The position numbers and the translations under genes are program-made. Shown in pieces: positions 35,683 through 47,900 of a stretch of 64,000 bases of DNA. A model generated the notes under the pieces. That model was given only the letters and a program-made list of their open reading frames with translations. It was not told where the DNA came from and ran no database searches. This stretch comes from Echinarachnius parma (Eukaryota; Echinodermata; Echinoidea; Clypeasteroida; Echinarachniidae), in contig JBAMJV010005521.1 of assembly GCA_037951105.1 (NCBI GenBank), positions 34,940 through 98,939 of the forward strand, given 5' to 3'. How positions within the stretch are numbered: position 1 is the stretch's first letter; each line of letters begins with the position of its first letter.

Positions 35683-35713
35683 ATGCCTCCGCCAACGAAG
35701 TGGCCGGAGGCAT
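35683..35713. repeat. GC-rich hairpin (ATGCCTCCG...CCGGAGGCAT)
   Basis: Inverted arms around an ACGAAGT loop, followed by GTCCGTCCGTCTGTCCGT. This hairpin-plus-GTCC motif has the look of a dispersed repeat end. Confidence 0.5.
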
Positions 35714-36126
35714 TTTGTTTTGGGGTTGTCCGTCCGTCTGTCCGTACGTGTGTCCCATTTTCGTTCCCGCGACATCTCAAGAACAGGGTGCAATATATAT
35801 GCAAAATAGCTTATAATGGCAAAATATCAAGAACCGAATGACAAATGTTGGCCTGTTATTTTGGCTAGATCCATCTAGTTCAATTCAAATCCATAAAAAC
35901 ACATTTTATAAAAGTACAAAATACAGATTATATACAATATGGAAAACGGAGAACACACAAAATAAGAACATGTTTACAAACGTTATATAATTATAAAATG
36001 TTAAATTATAGAAATGAATTGGCAAAATACAAATAAAACCGTAAGATGCAGTCCCTGTAATTAAAAGTTATCTTACAAATTCCAACAATTACCGTTAACA
36101 GATGTAACAACAACAACAACAAAAGT

Positions 36127-36151
36127 AGCAAGGGAGATCATCTCCCTTGCT
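36127..36151. repeat. perfect 12-bp-arm hairpin after an (AAC)n tail
   Basis: AGCAAGGGAGAT C ATCTCCCTTGCT. The preceding (AAC)n at about 36104-36120 looks like a retroposon tail. Confidence 0.55.
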
Positions 36152-37724
36152 CTGCTCAGGAACAAAGGAAAGAAGCTCTGTTTTATGTATGTACACGAAC
36201 TGTCAGAATTTATGCTAGCTAGACTTGTGAACCTTGTTTAATAGATATGCATACAAGGTTGTTCATGACAACATTAAACCTTGTCTTAAGTCTTCTGACA
36301 TAACATCAACCCGGAGAGGAACATTCCGTGGTATTTCCTCCACCACCAGTTAAAATCTGAATAATGAAACGCTTATGAAGAGCTAGGTAACCCTATCAGC
36401 AAACAACCTATTGAAAATCTCTTCATTAGGCTACTAATCCATGCGTCTGCTTAACCAAATAGTAAATCATATTACAGTCATGAGCAAGGGTTGCATGTAC
36501 TCTGCACAAAAAGAAACATGGCAATTGTTTAAGTTGAATATTACATATTCATATGCGATGAATCCGAAATTTACATGTTGCATATCAAATTACGTAAATT
36601 ACAGGAAGGGTAAACGACATATAGTCGTGCTTGCATGAGCTGTCATCGTGATGGTCATTTAACAATAGAAATGTCTGTCTCCAAAAATAGCAAAAACATG
36701 ATGGACGATCACACGACTAGAATGAAAATGAAAATAAGCATGTCACTTAAGAGACAGACCTGTGGTAAGTAAGTAATGATATTATCTATAATTGTAGTTG
36801 CGAACAGACTATGAAAATACACATTTTCCAATTAAACAAACTTATGTGACGCTTGTCTGTTTTATATGTCACCGGCAAGTTTGAAACAGAGTTACCATGA
36901 TATATGATGTGTTAGAGAATAGAGACCACATAACGGGTCTACCAAGGGTTTGCCAAAGGCGGTTTTGTTAAAGATCTTCGGATTACGGTTGTGAGAATGA
37001 CTCATACCAAGCTTAATGCTGAAAAGGGCACAATTTAAATGATGGTTTCGATAAATAATCATGTTTGGAATGGAAGTCCCCTTTTTGTTACTTTTTGATA
37101 AAATTAAAACCTAAAAAGTTCACATTTATCGAAATTTTGACTTCTTATTGAGATGACAATAACAAATGTCACATCGGTAATGAGAAATGATGCCATGTCA
37201 TACATATTTCATTTTAGGTTATGCTCATCAACACTCACATGGTTATATATATACTTAAGAGGGTACGTATTACAATGCTGCATGTTATATCGTAAATATA
37301 AATGAGATGTTTGGTCTTGAAGAAGTGTCATGTTTCTTGTATGTATTTATATGTGTATATTTGATGATGTTAATACATGTAGTTCGTATAGATGTTTCAA
37401 TATAAGCGCATCTCTCAATTTACGCAATGAACGTCAAATCAAATGTTGGTATGAATCATATCTGCTCCATATGACGATCTGAAAGTGTGATGCATTCGTA
37501 AACTTTTGTTTAACTGTTTCCATCAAAGCAACATTTTTTGGAAAGATTTGAACATGAAAACAAGGTGAAAACATCTAAATAATTTCAGATATAATATTAA
37601 AATGTATGATAACAAGCCATTATTCCATAATCAGTATTACATTTTCCCTATGAACCAGCTAAAGTTGTAGAGATTTCAATGGTAAAATCATTAATGAATT
37701 GATAGGTGTAAACGGTGTAAACCT
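36152..37724. other. 3' flank of gene B, non-coding
   Basis: No gene seen. The 3' UTR of gene B must lie in its right part, but I see no clear polyadenylation signal. A piece matching the hairpin MITE flank lies at 36315-36355. Confidence 0.5.
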
Positions 37725-37986
37725 CTACTCAATATACTCTTTCAGACCAGACAACTCTGCTTCATCTAAAATGTCGAGAAGATCGTCTTGAAAGGCACCA
37801 GTACGATTCCTGTACAGCTGAAGGCACTCTCTAACAGCGCTGTTCCGATTGCAGTGTTGTTTCTCATATATGTTGCCCGCTTTGTTAGCGCCTATCCTTA
37901 GAAGACCACAAAACGTGTTGTAGGACTTGTCATCGACTGGAAAGTTGTCTGCTAACTCACCAAGCTGCTCTTCCGTCGCCTTTACC
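37725..37986 (-). CDS. Gene B, last exon: death-fold domain
   Basis: The acceptor CGCCATTGCAG starts an exon that completes a codon with one base (phase 2), then 86 codons and a TAG stop at 37725-37727. The start reads VKATEEQLGELADNFPVDD and later blocks are YNTFCGLLRIG and DDLLDILDEAELSGLKEY. The helical pattern, the LGELADNF first helix and the length of about 85 residues fit a death-fold domain, most likely a death domain, at the C-terminus as in UNC5, PIDD and ankyrins. Death domains assemble signalling complexes by homotypic contacts. The assignment to gene B rests on matched splice phases through the 49-bp exon at 39560. Confidence 0.82.
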
Positions 37987-38279
37987 CTGCAATGGCGAAA
38001 TGGAAACAAAATAACAACGTAAAGTGATTGCGATGACGAATTAAGAATTCACTTTTTAATCAGCGCCATGTTAATCCGCTCGCTGTTTTCTCTGTAGCAG
38101 ATATTGCGGAAGTCTCTTAATAAAATTATATAACAATCTCTCAATTTCCTTTCATCTCCAAGTTTATTTAGAATATTTTTGCTGATCGTCTTATTATTTA
38201 CCTGAAATACAATTATCTGTTTGAACAATTTAAATCAGCCTATAAGCCATGTCACAGTGTGGAAACGGCCTTAGCGAGT

Positions 38280-39060
38280 TATATTTTGACACCCCTGGAA
38301 AAAAAAAGGATCTCATAGCAGCATTCGACACAGGATGTCCCATCTTTTGAGCATATCTGGCGATGCTCAGAATTGGTTCCGCTCATACCTAAGTGCACGA
38401 TCCCAAACTGTCTTCATAGCTGACTCAACATCAGAACTACGGAACATAGGTTGTGGGGTTCGGGGTTCCTCATGGGTCCGTCTTGGGACCCATCCTGTTC
38501 ACCATGTACACTTCATCTTTCGGAGACACTGCAAAGCGTCACGACGTGATTATCATCTCTTCGCAGAGGATACTCAACTCTATGTTGCCTTCAAGCCAGG
38601 CGTTTCAGACATTGCTGCATGGAAACATAATATTCTGGACTGTATGACGGACATGCATATGTGGATGGACAGAAATTTCCTGAAAATGAAGCATGAACAA
38701 ACAGACATTCGTCTTCAAAGGTAATTCATGCTATGGTAGCATTAAGGCTTGACTGCAATGCGGTTTTGGTGGGCCTAGCTTCGGAACTCCTCTGTGCTCA
38801 GACACATACTTCTTCAAAAGCGCCGCAAGAGTTATGGCACTTGTATTTAAGGCACTCCATGCAATATTGCACCCAAGTACTTAAAAGATCTCCTCACCAT
38901 GAAGTCATCCCATTAGTCATTACACACTCCGCTCTGCTTCACCAATCCTTGAAGTCCCCATAGCCAGAACCGCCAATGGTGACCGTGCATTCGCGCATGT
39001 TACTCCTATCCTTTGGAATAAGTTACCAAGTGAGTTACCAAGTAATGGTTAGTGATTGGA
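38280..39060 (+). pseudogene. decayed LINE RT fragment in a gene B intron
   Basis: Two overlapping frames hold one broken RT: LSARSQTVFIADSTSE in one, VPHGSVLGPILFTMYTSS in another, then FAEDTQLYVAF (where YADDTQLY is expected). Frameshifts and the altered active site show it is dead. It lies antisense within the last intron of gene B. Confidence 0.75.
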
Positions 39061-39559
39061 ACTTCCAGATGCACTCCCCTCTTACCGAGTTATCCACTAA
39101 CAGCATATTTCGCATTCATTATTAACAATACTTAATTTAATTCACTGCTCTTCCAGAAATCGTTGCACGGTCCAAACGCACTTAAATTAAACCTGGGAAA
39201 TCCTGACTTAACACAATTAGACTTTGACATTAATTGAAAGATCTTCAATAAAAACCTCCCATGTCATTAAGCCACCTATATTTTACGATTAAAAACGTGG
39301 GTTCATCAATATGACTAATATACTAGAATCTAGTCCCTCCCTCGCATGCTGAACTCCTACCACCCACAATATAGCGCCACGTACGAGAGAGATATGCACA
39401 ACGAGGAAGGTCTACACAACATCATGTGATCGCTTTGAGGGAGGCAGCGATCACTGATGTTATGCAGATCACTGCTGTTATGCAGATCTCTCTCATTGGC
39501 GGCGCTTTTGAGGGTCTAGATTATAGACTATATTACTAAGTGTTCTTCAAAACGCTTAC

Positions 39560-39608
39560 CGTTTTGTGAGCTTCGAATCAATCCGTTCGTGACTGGAAGC
39601 TGTTCTCT
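39560..39608 (-). CDS. Gene B, 49-bp micro-exon
   Basis: Between acceptor CATTTTTAG and donor ACG|GTAAGC. It enters in phase 1 and leaves in phase 2, exactly what is needed to join the exon at 40434-40584 to the death-fold exon. The encoded linker is ERTASSHERIDSKLTKR, counting the split codons. Phase fit is the main support. Confidence 0.72.
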
Positions 39609-40433
39609 CTAAAAATGCATTAAGAAAAAATGTTATGTTAAATACATTTTTAGCATGGTGGAGTTAAATATCTGTTTAGTTTGGAATGTTATGGTGCAGG
39701 TTTTGGTTACTCAAACTATCCCTGTAAACCAAATTATGTACATTAATCTATTGGTGTAAAAGTGTCTTACGAATACAAACCTTAGATTTCATACATTAAT
39801 TTTGAAGTTCAGGTTGGATGATGTCATAAGGTGTTTGTTTTGGTTTGGTATGGTGTATTTTTTTTTAAAAGACCGCGATCAGCCAAATAGGCTGTTTTTC
39901 AGAGAGGCTGTTATACAAAGTAAAATAAATGTGGTAAACAAGTACACAATAAGCACAATCTATAATCAAAACAATTACTACAACTACAAAATGCTAACTA
40001 TCAAAATATTATGCATATTATAAAGTGCAAAGTGCAAATATGAACAAATACAATATGTAAAATAGATAATCCGAACTCTACAAAACGCTAAATATCAACA
40101 GCTATTGAATAATCCAATAATCAATTTTAATTTCCCATGGGTAGGCGAATATTTCATGAATGGTAAACAAATTTAAACTTCAGCGCTGATGGTCGGGCAC
40201 ATGATATAAAAGGTAGTTTAAATCCCAAATTTGTAAGTTGGCATATTGATTATGCAATCAACATGTATTAAAAAAAACATTCAAAAAGAATCAGCTTGCG
40301 GCTAATACGGAATTACAAAAAATTATTCAAACATATATATATACACATTTTGATAGGAATTAAATTATACCCGAATTGCTCTATGGTAAAATTGCGTATT
40401 AGTGTAATGAAGAGGAACCAAAGAGACACATAC

Positions 40434-40584
40434 CAGTGAATTCAGGCTTAAAGGCAACAGTGATCGAATCCGCGGTATGCTCTATGTGCACGTAGACGCT
40501 GTTGTCTGTCATCTGCTGATTCAGGTCCAGAGGGAAACACATACCCCGTCGAACCAGGCGCTTCAGAACCTTGTGTTTTATGAA
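40434..40584 (-). CDS. Gene B, linker exon
   Basis: 151 bp, acceptor CCCCCTCTGAG and donor ACTG|GTATGT, phase 0 in and phase 1 out. It encodes FIKHKVLKRLVRRGMCF followed by VYVHIEHTADSITVAFKPEF. The beta-rich second half may belong to the UPA fold or to a linker before the death domain. No family name can be given with certainty. Confidence 0.75.
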
Positions 40585-40904
40585 CTCAGAGGGGGAAAAA
40601 GATTAATATTAGTGATCACAAAATGACTTCCTCTTTTTGACGAAAATTATTTTGTTGAGATTATATCATGATAGGTATCTATCTTATGGTTTAGAAGACT
40701 AACCCTCCAAAAAGAAATAGATCAAACGCATCAGTAACTTTCCGGTTGGTTCAAACCTTTGGTCTCCTAATAATTCGTCTAGTAGCAAAATCAGAAAATG
40801 GAAGCTTATGGTAAGAGTGTAGAATTCGTGATAGGGCTCGGATTATAATTAAAGTTTAAAGAAGTAAAGCGCACATGCGAGTATTACAACTACAACCGAC
40901 TCTT

Positions 40905-41030
40905 CTGCAGCATTTGTTCCTACGAGATATGATCCGAACATACCGTCAACTGATCCGCGTCATTTGTTCCATGCAAATGCCCCGCCAGCAAAATATCCGC
41001 CGACAATGTTCCACCGACAAAAGGTCCGCC
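40905..41030 (+). repeat. degenerate 15-bp GC(T/C)CCGCCGACA array
   Basis: ATGCCCCGCCAGCAAAATAT, TCCGCCGACAATG, TTCCACCGACAAAAG and GTCCGCC are diverged units of the foldback repeat. It is a relic inside a gene B intron. Confidence 0.6.
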
Positions 41031-41312
41031 ATAAATTAGATTCCCGTAACCACAATCAATGTAAAATCATGCTTGACGAATGGGATAAAGGCAAAACGTC
41101 CATTTAAATGTCAAGTTTGCATGATCAGATAATTTCTTATTAATTAACCGGTTACGTATTTGAAAGTCTGTCGAGTTATCGGCGGCTCTATTTTTATGGA
41201 GATTTTGACGCCAGAGCATAATGTCATTGAACTGTAATTTAATATCACCAAATCCTATGTCTTCTGAGAATATTGCAAATGTAGGAAGATTAAACGGACA
41301 TGAAGCACTAAC

Positions 41313-41441
41313 CTTGTCATGTGTTTTGCCATTGAGTTCGCAAATAATCCTCAGAACTCCCTCATCAGTCAAACTAATCTTCAGCATTTCTTCTGTGTAG
41401 ACAGGTCTGTATTTCAACTCTTTCTCGGATTGTTTAATGTC
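41313..41441 (-). CDS. Gene B, exon after UPA
   Basis: 129 bp, phase 0 on both sides, acceptor TTTATATCCAG and donor AAG|GTTAGT. It gives 43 codons: DIKQSEKELKYRPVYTEEML, then KISLTDEGVLRIICELNGKT and HDK. Strand-like segments suggest the C-terminal part of UPA. The open frame continues past the donor, but phase and consensus favour splicing here. Confidence 0.75.
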
Positions 41442-41738
41442 CTGGATATAAATCGTAATATTGAACCAATATTATAATATCAGTAGAACGTATAGAACTT
41501 CCTAAGTAAAATGCAGTCAAACAAAGTTTCATACAGCTAAATTCGTTTAATATGGCAGTACCTGTAAATTTCCTTGGTTGAACAGATAAGTGCATCCAAA
41601 AAACCTACTTTTTATATATAAGTTATGCGATTAATATAAATTTCACTCCTTTACGACGACATGCCCTATATATTCTGGGATGTTATGTAGAAACATGTGT
41701 ACCCACATGAAATCGTAGCACACGGGTTAAGATCGTAC

Positions 41739-41977
41739 CTTCAAACATCCCTGGAGTGTATCAAAGACGTGAACGCGGAGTATCGGAATCCGGTCATCCG
41801 GCAGGTGGACCGGAAGGAAGGGGATGAAGGACATCCGCTTTTCACCGAAGAGCCATGTCAAGAAGGCAACCCAGTACGATGAGAAGTGAGTGATTTGTAG
41901 TCGTATGCTTGTCCTGCTTATACTAATGACAGGACAATTTGGTTCACCGGTCAGTGTAGTTTTAATCCACAATGCGT
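41739..41977 (-). CDS. Gene B, UPA-domain exon
   Basis: 239 bp with the same borders and phases as gene A's exon at 6040-6278 (acceptor TTGCCTTGCAG type, donor AAG|GTACGA). It encodes LQITHFSSYW, FLTWLFGEKR and FLPVHLPDDR. The frame joins the ZU5 exon as DARDALWIKT. The two paralogues differ at many residues but keep frame, so the exon has been under selection since the duplication. Confidence 0.87.
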
Positions 41978-42159
41978 CTGCAAGGCAACATCAGTAATGG
42001 TAAGTTGTAAATGTCCAAACATTTAAAACTACTATTCGATTTTATTGTGCTGATGTTATGGATGTCGATGGTGGTGATGTTGGTGGTGGCGATTGTCGTA
42101 ATGGCTGATGATTGTGATAATGATGATAATGATTCTCATCAGCACAGATATATAGATAA

Positions 42160-42161
42160 TG

Positions 42162-42210
<49 letters not shown>

Positions 42211-42305
42211 TATAGATATATAGATAAATAGATAGATAGATAGAGATAGATAGAGATAGATAGATAGAAAAATAGATAGATATAGATAAATAGATAATAG
42301 ATAAT
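42160..42305. repeat. (TAGA)n microsatellite
   Basis: In the intron between gene B's ZU5 and UPA exons. Long Ser/Tyr/Ile frames there are artefacts. Confidence 0.9.
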
Positions 42306-42376
42306 AATTTTGATGATACCGATGCTGATAGTGGTGATTCATGGTGACGATAATGAGATAAATTCCAATAACTCAC

Positions 42377-42694
42377 CCCGAGCATCTTGTTTTGTGTACA
42401 ACACAGCTGGTGCGTCACTCCTGCTGCCATCCTGCATCATGATCGCGCTGTGCGGCATCGTCAGGGTTACTGGTTTCTTGAAGGTTAGTCCTGGGGGCGT
42501 GCAGCGGATGCCATAGCTGATCACCATCTCATCCTCCCCCAAGATTAGATCGTCTGGTAGATCCGTTAAGACCTGGAGACCTATCTCTTGGATGTATCCT
42601 TCAGGAAGAGCTCCGGGAGGAATCGAGAGTGTGACGCCATACGACTCAATCGATAGATCTCCACCACGATGATCAAATATCCCACTTATAGGTT
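42377..42694 (-). CDS. Gene B, ZU5-domain exon
   Basis: Open in the same frame as gene A's ZU5, with IFDHRGGDLSIESYG, VTLSIPPGALPEG, ISYGIRCTPPGL and KPVTLTMPHSA, and donor CGGG|GTGAGT. The acceptor position used by gene A is mutated here: AG has become AA at 42716-42717. A substitute acceptor ACAACTAG at 42695 keeps phase 1 and would shorten the domain start by seven codons (ALG|EPISGIF). Whether it is used is unknown. The domain itself shows no stop or frameshift. Confidence 0.85.
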
Positions 42695-44967
42695 CTAGTT
42701 GTGTAGATGAGATATTTATATCAAAATGATTAAAGGTATTTCCATTACTTATTATTTTACTTTTATTAGCTGATGCAATTTATCTCTGACATTCGTATCT
42801 GTAGTAATTTCATTACTATTTGTGTTTTTTCTGTTTCCAGTTATTGATTGTTGTCGTATCAATTTGTGCGGTTCAAACAAGCAATATCCTTACAGGGACT
42901 TAGTAACATTGTCCAATTCTTCAAAATTCAATTAGAATTCTAGCGGTTCCCTCATACATTGTTGTATTAACCAAAAAAAGCATGAGACAGGTTTGTGTTT
43001 TTCAAATTTCCCTTTCGTTCAAAAGATATTCACGAAGTGTTCAGATGTCAAATTATCCAACGGATCGTTATAATCGTGTACAAAGTGAGTACAATGAGTT
43101 GGTGAATGTCACTTTGCATTTGTGCTCATTACTCGGCCTATCTCGGCACAATTGGTGAAAAATTGTGTCTCCAGTGATCCTGCTCTTCTAGAGAAGAGAT
43201 TTAACTTTACACCAGCAAAATTTTACTTTTATTTGATAGTGAGGGTCCTTCTCGTAAAAGTTACCATAAATTTAAAGCGATTGAAAGTGAAATAAACAAA
43301 TGACAGGGGATAGAATATGGCTGAGGTACCAAAAACCCCATGTCGCCAAGACAAATTCATTCAGTTTTTCCAGTTTAGTACAAATATAAGAGTACACAGG
43401 AGCAAAACAAATGCGGTTTCATGACAGCAGCACAGTGTTCTATGAAACATAATAAAAGTTTTAATGATCCCACTTCATATAAATGTTTGATGCCCATTGG
43501 AAATGTGTCACCAAATCTACATACATACGTTACTGTTATTCTACTAAATAAAAGGATATGCTTAGATGCTGACATCTGTACAGTTATCATATTTTTCTAA
43601 TGATGAGAACATGGCATACAAGTAAAAACATGTTTGAAAGTCATGATACAAAAGAAATGTGACTGGGAACAAAAAAAAGAGACGGGATAAAAAGGTAGAT
43701 TTAAGAGTTGTAACATACGTTACCACAAATTTTAAATATAGGTAACCACTATAATATTGTAACGGAGTGGATTGGCCGTAGAGGGCGGAGGGAGGCAGGG
43801 TTAGATAGATCGGAGGGGAAGTTGTGATTTGGACGTAAGGAGAGTAGGACGTACGTTTTGGGGGAGAGGAAAGAAGGACGGAAAGGAGACAGATAGGTGG
43901 AAGACGGCATGAATGACCGTGTGTAGTTTGAAGAAATAAAGGCAAGTACACCTGATATGATAATTTGTACATGTTTCGTTATTATTAGAGTAGCGTGAAT
44001 GAGTGATGCTTCACTGTCCGTGAGAACTCGGTGGCTGATGCTGTGTTTCGGGGCCTCATAAACCAAAAAGGCCGCTCGGTAAATGAAGAAGGGACCCCGG
44101 GGGGAAACACGCTCGTTACAATATCAATGATTATTCTGGAGTTGAGGCCAATGAAGTAGATTGATATTACGCGAAAATGAAAATTAAGTTCAACTAAATG
44201 TTGCTTATTCAACCGATTGAAGGCCATGATGTAACTTACGTGATGTAACATACGTTACCATGCGTAAAAAAAAGTGTGTAGGATATACTTAATAACTATC
44301 TAAATTGGTAGCAAACTTGTTTACGCCATCTGTATGTGGTTCAGGGTGAGCTTAGCAATCATTTTCAAGGCCACAATGTTATTCAAACACTAATGTAACT
44401 TACGTTACCAATTTGAAACATACGTTTACGGCCAAATCACATATATTTGGATATCGCTAACGGACGCCCGACTAGATAAAATATGTTTCAATGGTTTTAT
44501 ATACACTTTGTTGTTTATTTTCATGATTGTAACCTTCAGTTACCAACTTTGAAACTAACTAGCTATCATGTGAAATGCTGATGGTAACGTATGTTACACC
44601 TTGTTATCAAAATGAAGCACACAATTCTTGCACATTAACATTTGGTGCCAATTTTCTCGGAGTATATACTACCAAGTGTGTACTTTAGATTGGCATTAAA
44701 ATCAAACGTTTGGCAAGAACTTTATTTTTGCAATTTTCTGACTGTTCAATTGTGCCTAGATAGTGGTTTTGACCCATTAGGTCCATTTAAGTTAAAATGT
44801 TCACACTTACACCTAACATATATAATGTAACAATAAGTATATGTTGTATCAACCACTCAGCACTTTTTTCAAAGTTACTAGATCCCTTTATTCATATTTG
44901 CCCTATTCTGCTCATTACAGTATGTTAAAACAAAATAATTATGATTATTAAAAACTGTGTGTCTTAC
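42695..44967 (-). other. Gene B intron 1
   Basis: 2.27 kb against 253 bp in gene A. The excess includes a probable solo LTR (43758-44120) and a region rich in palindromic GTAACNTACGTTAC motifs. No gene seen. Confidence 0.7.
43758..44120 (+). mobile_element. probable solo LTR (363 bp)
   Basis: Starts TGTAACGG, ends CTCGTTACA (7-bp inverted ends, TG...CA), and is flanked by the 4-bp direct repeat ATAT. AATAAAGG at about 43935 could be the polyadenylation signal in plus orientation. No internal retroelement genes adjoin it. Confidence 0.62.
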
Positions 44968-47900
44968 CTAAGGCAGCGATTCCTTCTGAGATATATTCGG
45001 TACAGCCAAATGTTTCTTCACTCAGTTCGTCTCCCCTTGACTGCTCAAGCATACCCGTATACACAGGTTCCATAGACGCATCGCAATCAGAATGGCTGTT
45101 TTCAGTCGCGAGTTGAAGCGCTGTTCTACTGTCGTCTCGCTTAATGCTCAAGTCGGCCTCTTCGTTGACCGAACACTTATCTGTGTTAAGATGACCTGTG
45201 TGAGCTGCTAGATGTAGCGCCGAATTCACATCGCTATGCGGGTGATTCATATTAGCCGCTTTATCTTCGAGATATTTCACTGTTTCAATATGGCCATTTA
45301 AAAATGCAAGATTCAGTGCCGTATGCCCTTTGCCATCCAGTAGATTCAAGTCGGCTCCTATATCTATGAGATATTTGACTGTGTCAAGATGGCCATTGAA
45401 TAATGCACGATGTAGTGCCGTATATCCATCTTGTCTCTGCTTGTTGACGTCAGCTCCTTTATCTATGAGATATTTGACTGTGTCAAGATGGCCACTGAAT
45501 GATGCAAGATGCAGTGCCGTAGATCCATCTTGTCTCTGCTTGTTGACCTCAGCTCCTTTATCTATGAGATATTTGACTGTGTCAAGATGGCCATTGGATG
45601 ATGCATCATGCAGTGCCGTATGTCCATTGTTATCTGGCTGATTCAAGTCGGTTCCTTTATCTATGAGATATTTGACTGTGTCAATATGGCCCTTGAATGA
45701 TGCAAGATGTAGTGCCGTATATCCATCTTGCCTCTGCTTGTTGACGTCAGCTCCTTTATCTATGAGGTATTTGACTGTGTCAAGATGGCCCTTGAATGAT
45801 GCACGATGCAGTGCCGTAGATCCATCTTGTCTCTGCTTGTTGACCTCAGCTCCTTTATCTATGAGATACTTGACTGTGTCGAGATGTCCACTGTATGATG
45901 CACGATGCAGTGCCGTAGATCCATCTTGTCTCTGCTTGTTGACCTCAGCTCCTTTATCTATGAAATACTTGACTGTGTCAATATGGCCATTGGATGATGC
46001 ATCATGCAGTGTCGTATGTCCATTGTTATCTGGCTGATTCAAGTCGGTTCCTTTATCTATGAGGTATTTGACTGTGTCAATATGGCCCTTGAATGATGCA
46101 AGATGTAGTGCCGTAGATCCATCTTGTCTCTGCTTGTTGACCTCAGCTCCTTTATCTATGAGATACTTGACTGTGTCGAGATGGCCATTGGATGATGCAC
46201 GATGCAGTGCCGTAGATCCATCTTGTCTCTGCTTGTTGAAGTCAGCTCCTTTATCTATGAGATATTTGACTGTGTCAAGATGGCTACTGAATGATGCAAG
46301 ATGCAGTGCCGTAGATCCATCTTGTCTCTGCTTGTCGACCTCAGCTCCTTTATCTATGAGATATTTGACTGTGTCAAGATGGCCCTTGAATGATGCAAGA
46401 TGTAGAGCCGTATATCCATCTTGCCTCTGCTTGTTGACGTCAGCTCCTTTATCTATGAGGTATTTGACTGTGTCAAGATGGCTACTGAATGATGCAAGAT
46501 GCAGTGCCGTAGATCCATCTTGTCTCTGCTTGTTGACCTCAGCTCCTTTATCTATGAGATACTTGACTGTGTCGAGATGGCCATTGGATGATGCACGATG
46601 CAGTGCCGTAGATCCATCTTGTCTCTGCTTGTTGACGTCAGCTCCTTTATCTATGAGATATTTGACTGTGTCAAGATGGCTACTGAATGATGCAAGATGC
46701 AGTGCCGTAGATCCATCTTGGCTCTGCTTGTTGACCTCAGCTCCTTTATCTATGAGATACATGACTGTGTCGAGATGTCCTCTGTATGATGCACGAAGCA
46801 GTGCCGTAGATCCATCTTGTCTCTGCTTGTTGACCTCAGCTCCTTTATCTATGAGATACTTGACTGTGTCAATATGGCCATTGGATGATGCATCATGCAG
46901 TGCCGTATGTCCATTGTTATCTGGCTGATTCAAGTCGGTTCCTTTATCTATGAGATATTTGACTGTGTCAAGATGGCCACTGAATGATGCAAGATGTAGT
47001 GCCGTAGATCCATCTTGTCTCTGCTTGTTGACCTCAGCTCCTTTATCTATGAGATACTTGACTGTGTCGAGATGGCCATTGGATGATGCACGATGCAGTG
47101 CCGTAGATCCATCTTGTCTCTGCTTGTTGACCTCAGCTCCTTTATCTATGAGATACTTGACTGTGTCGAGATGTCCATTGGATGATGCATCATGCAGTGC
47201 CGTATGTCCATTGTTATCTGGCTGATTCAAGTCGGCTCCTTTATCTATGAGATACTTCACTGTGTCGAGATGTCCTCTGTATGATGCACGATGCAGTGCC
47301 GTAGATCCATTGTTATCTGGCTGATTCAAGTCGGTTCCTTTATCTATGAGATATTTGACTGTGTCAAGATGGCCATTGGATGATGCAAGATGCAGTGCTG
47401 TAGATCCATCTTGTCTCTGCTTGTTGACCTCAGCTCCTTTATCTATGAGATATTTGACTGTGTCAAGATCGCCATTGGATGATGCACGATGCAGTGCCGT
47501 ATGTCCATTGTTATCTGGCTGATTCAAGTCGATTCCTTTATCTATGAGATATTTGACTGTGTCAAGCTGGCCATTGGATGATGCAAGATGCAGTGCCGTA
47601 TATCCATCTTGTCTCTGCTTGTTGACCTCAGCTCCTTTATCTATGAGATATTTGATTGTGTCAAGATGGCCATTGGATGATGCAAGGTGCAGTGCCGTAG
47701 ATCCATCTTGTCTCTGCTTGTTGACCTCAGCTCCTTTATCTATGAGATATTTGACTGTGTCAAGATGGCCATTGGATGATGCAAGATGTAGTGCCGTAGA
47801 TCCATCTTGCCTCTGCTTGTTGACCTCAGCTCCTTTATCTATGAGATACTTGACTGTGTCGAGATGGCCATTGAATGATGCAATATGCAGTGCCGTATGT

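Noticed and set aside
44642-44830. Short plus-strand frames and the minus-strand frames at 43375-44251
   Set aside because: They lie in gene B's intron 1 and solo LTR; no motifs, no conservation in gene A.
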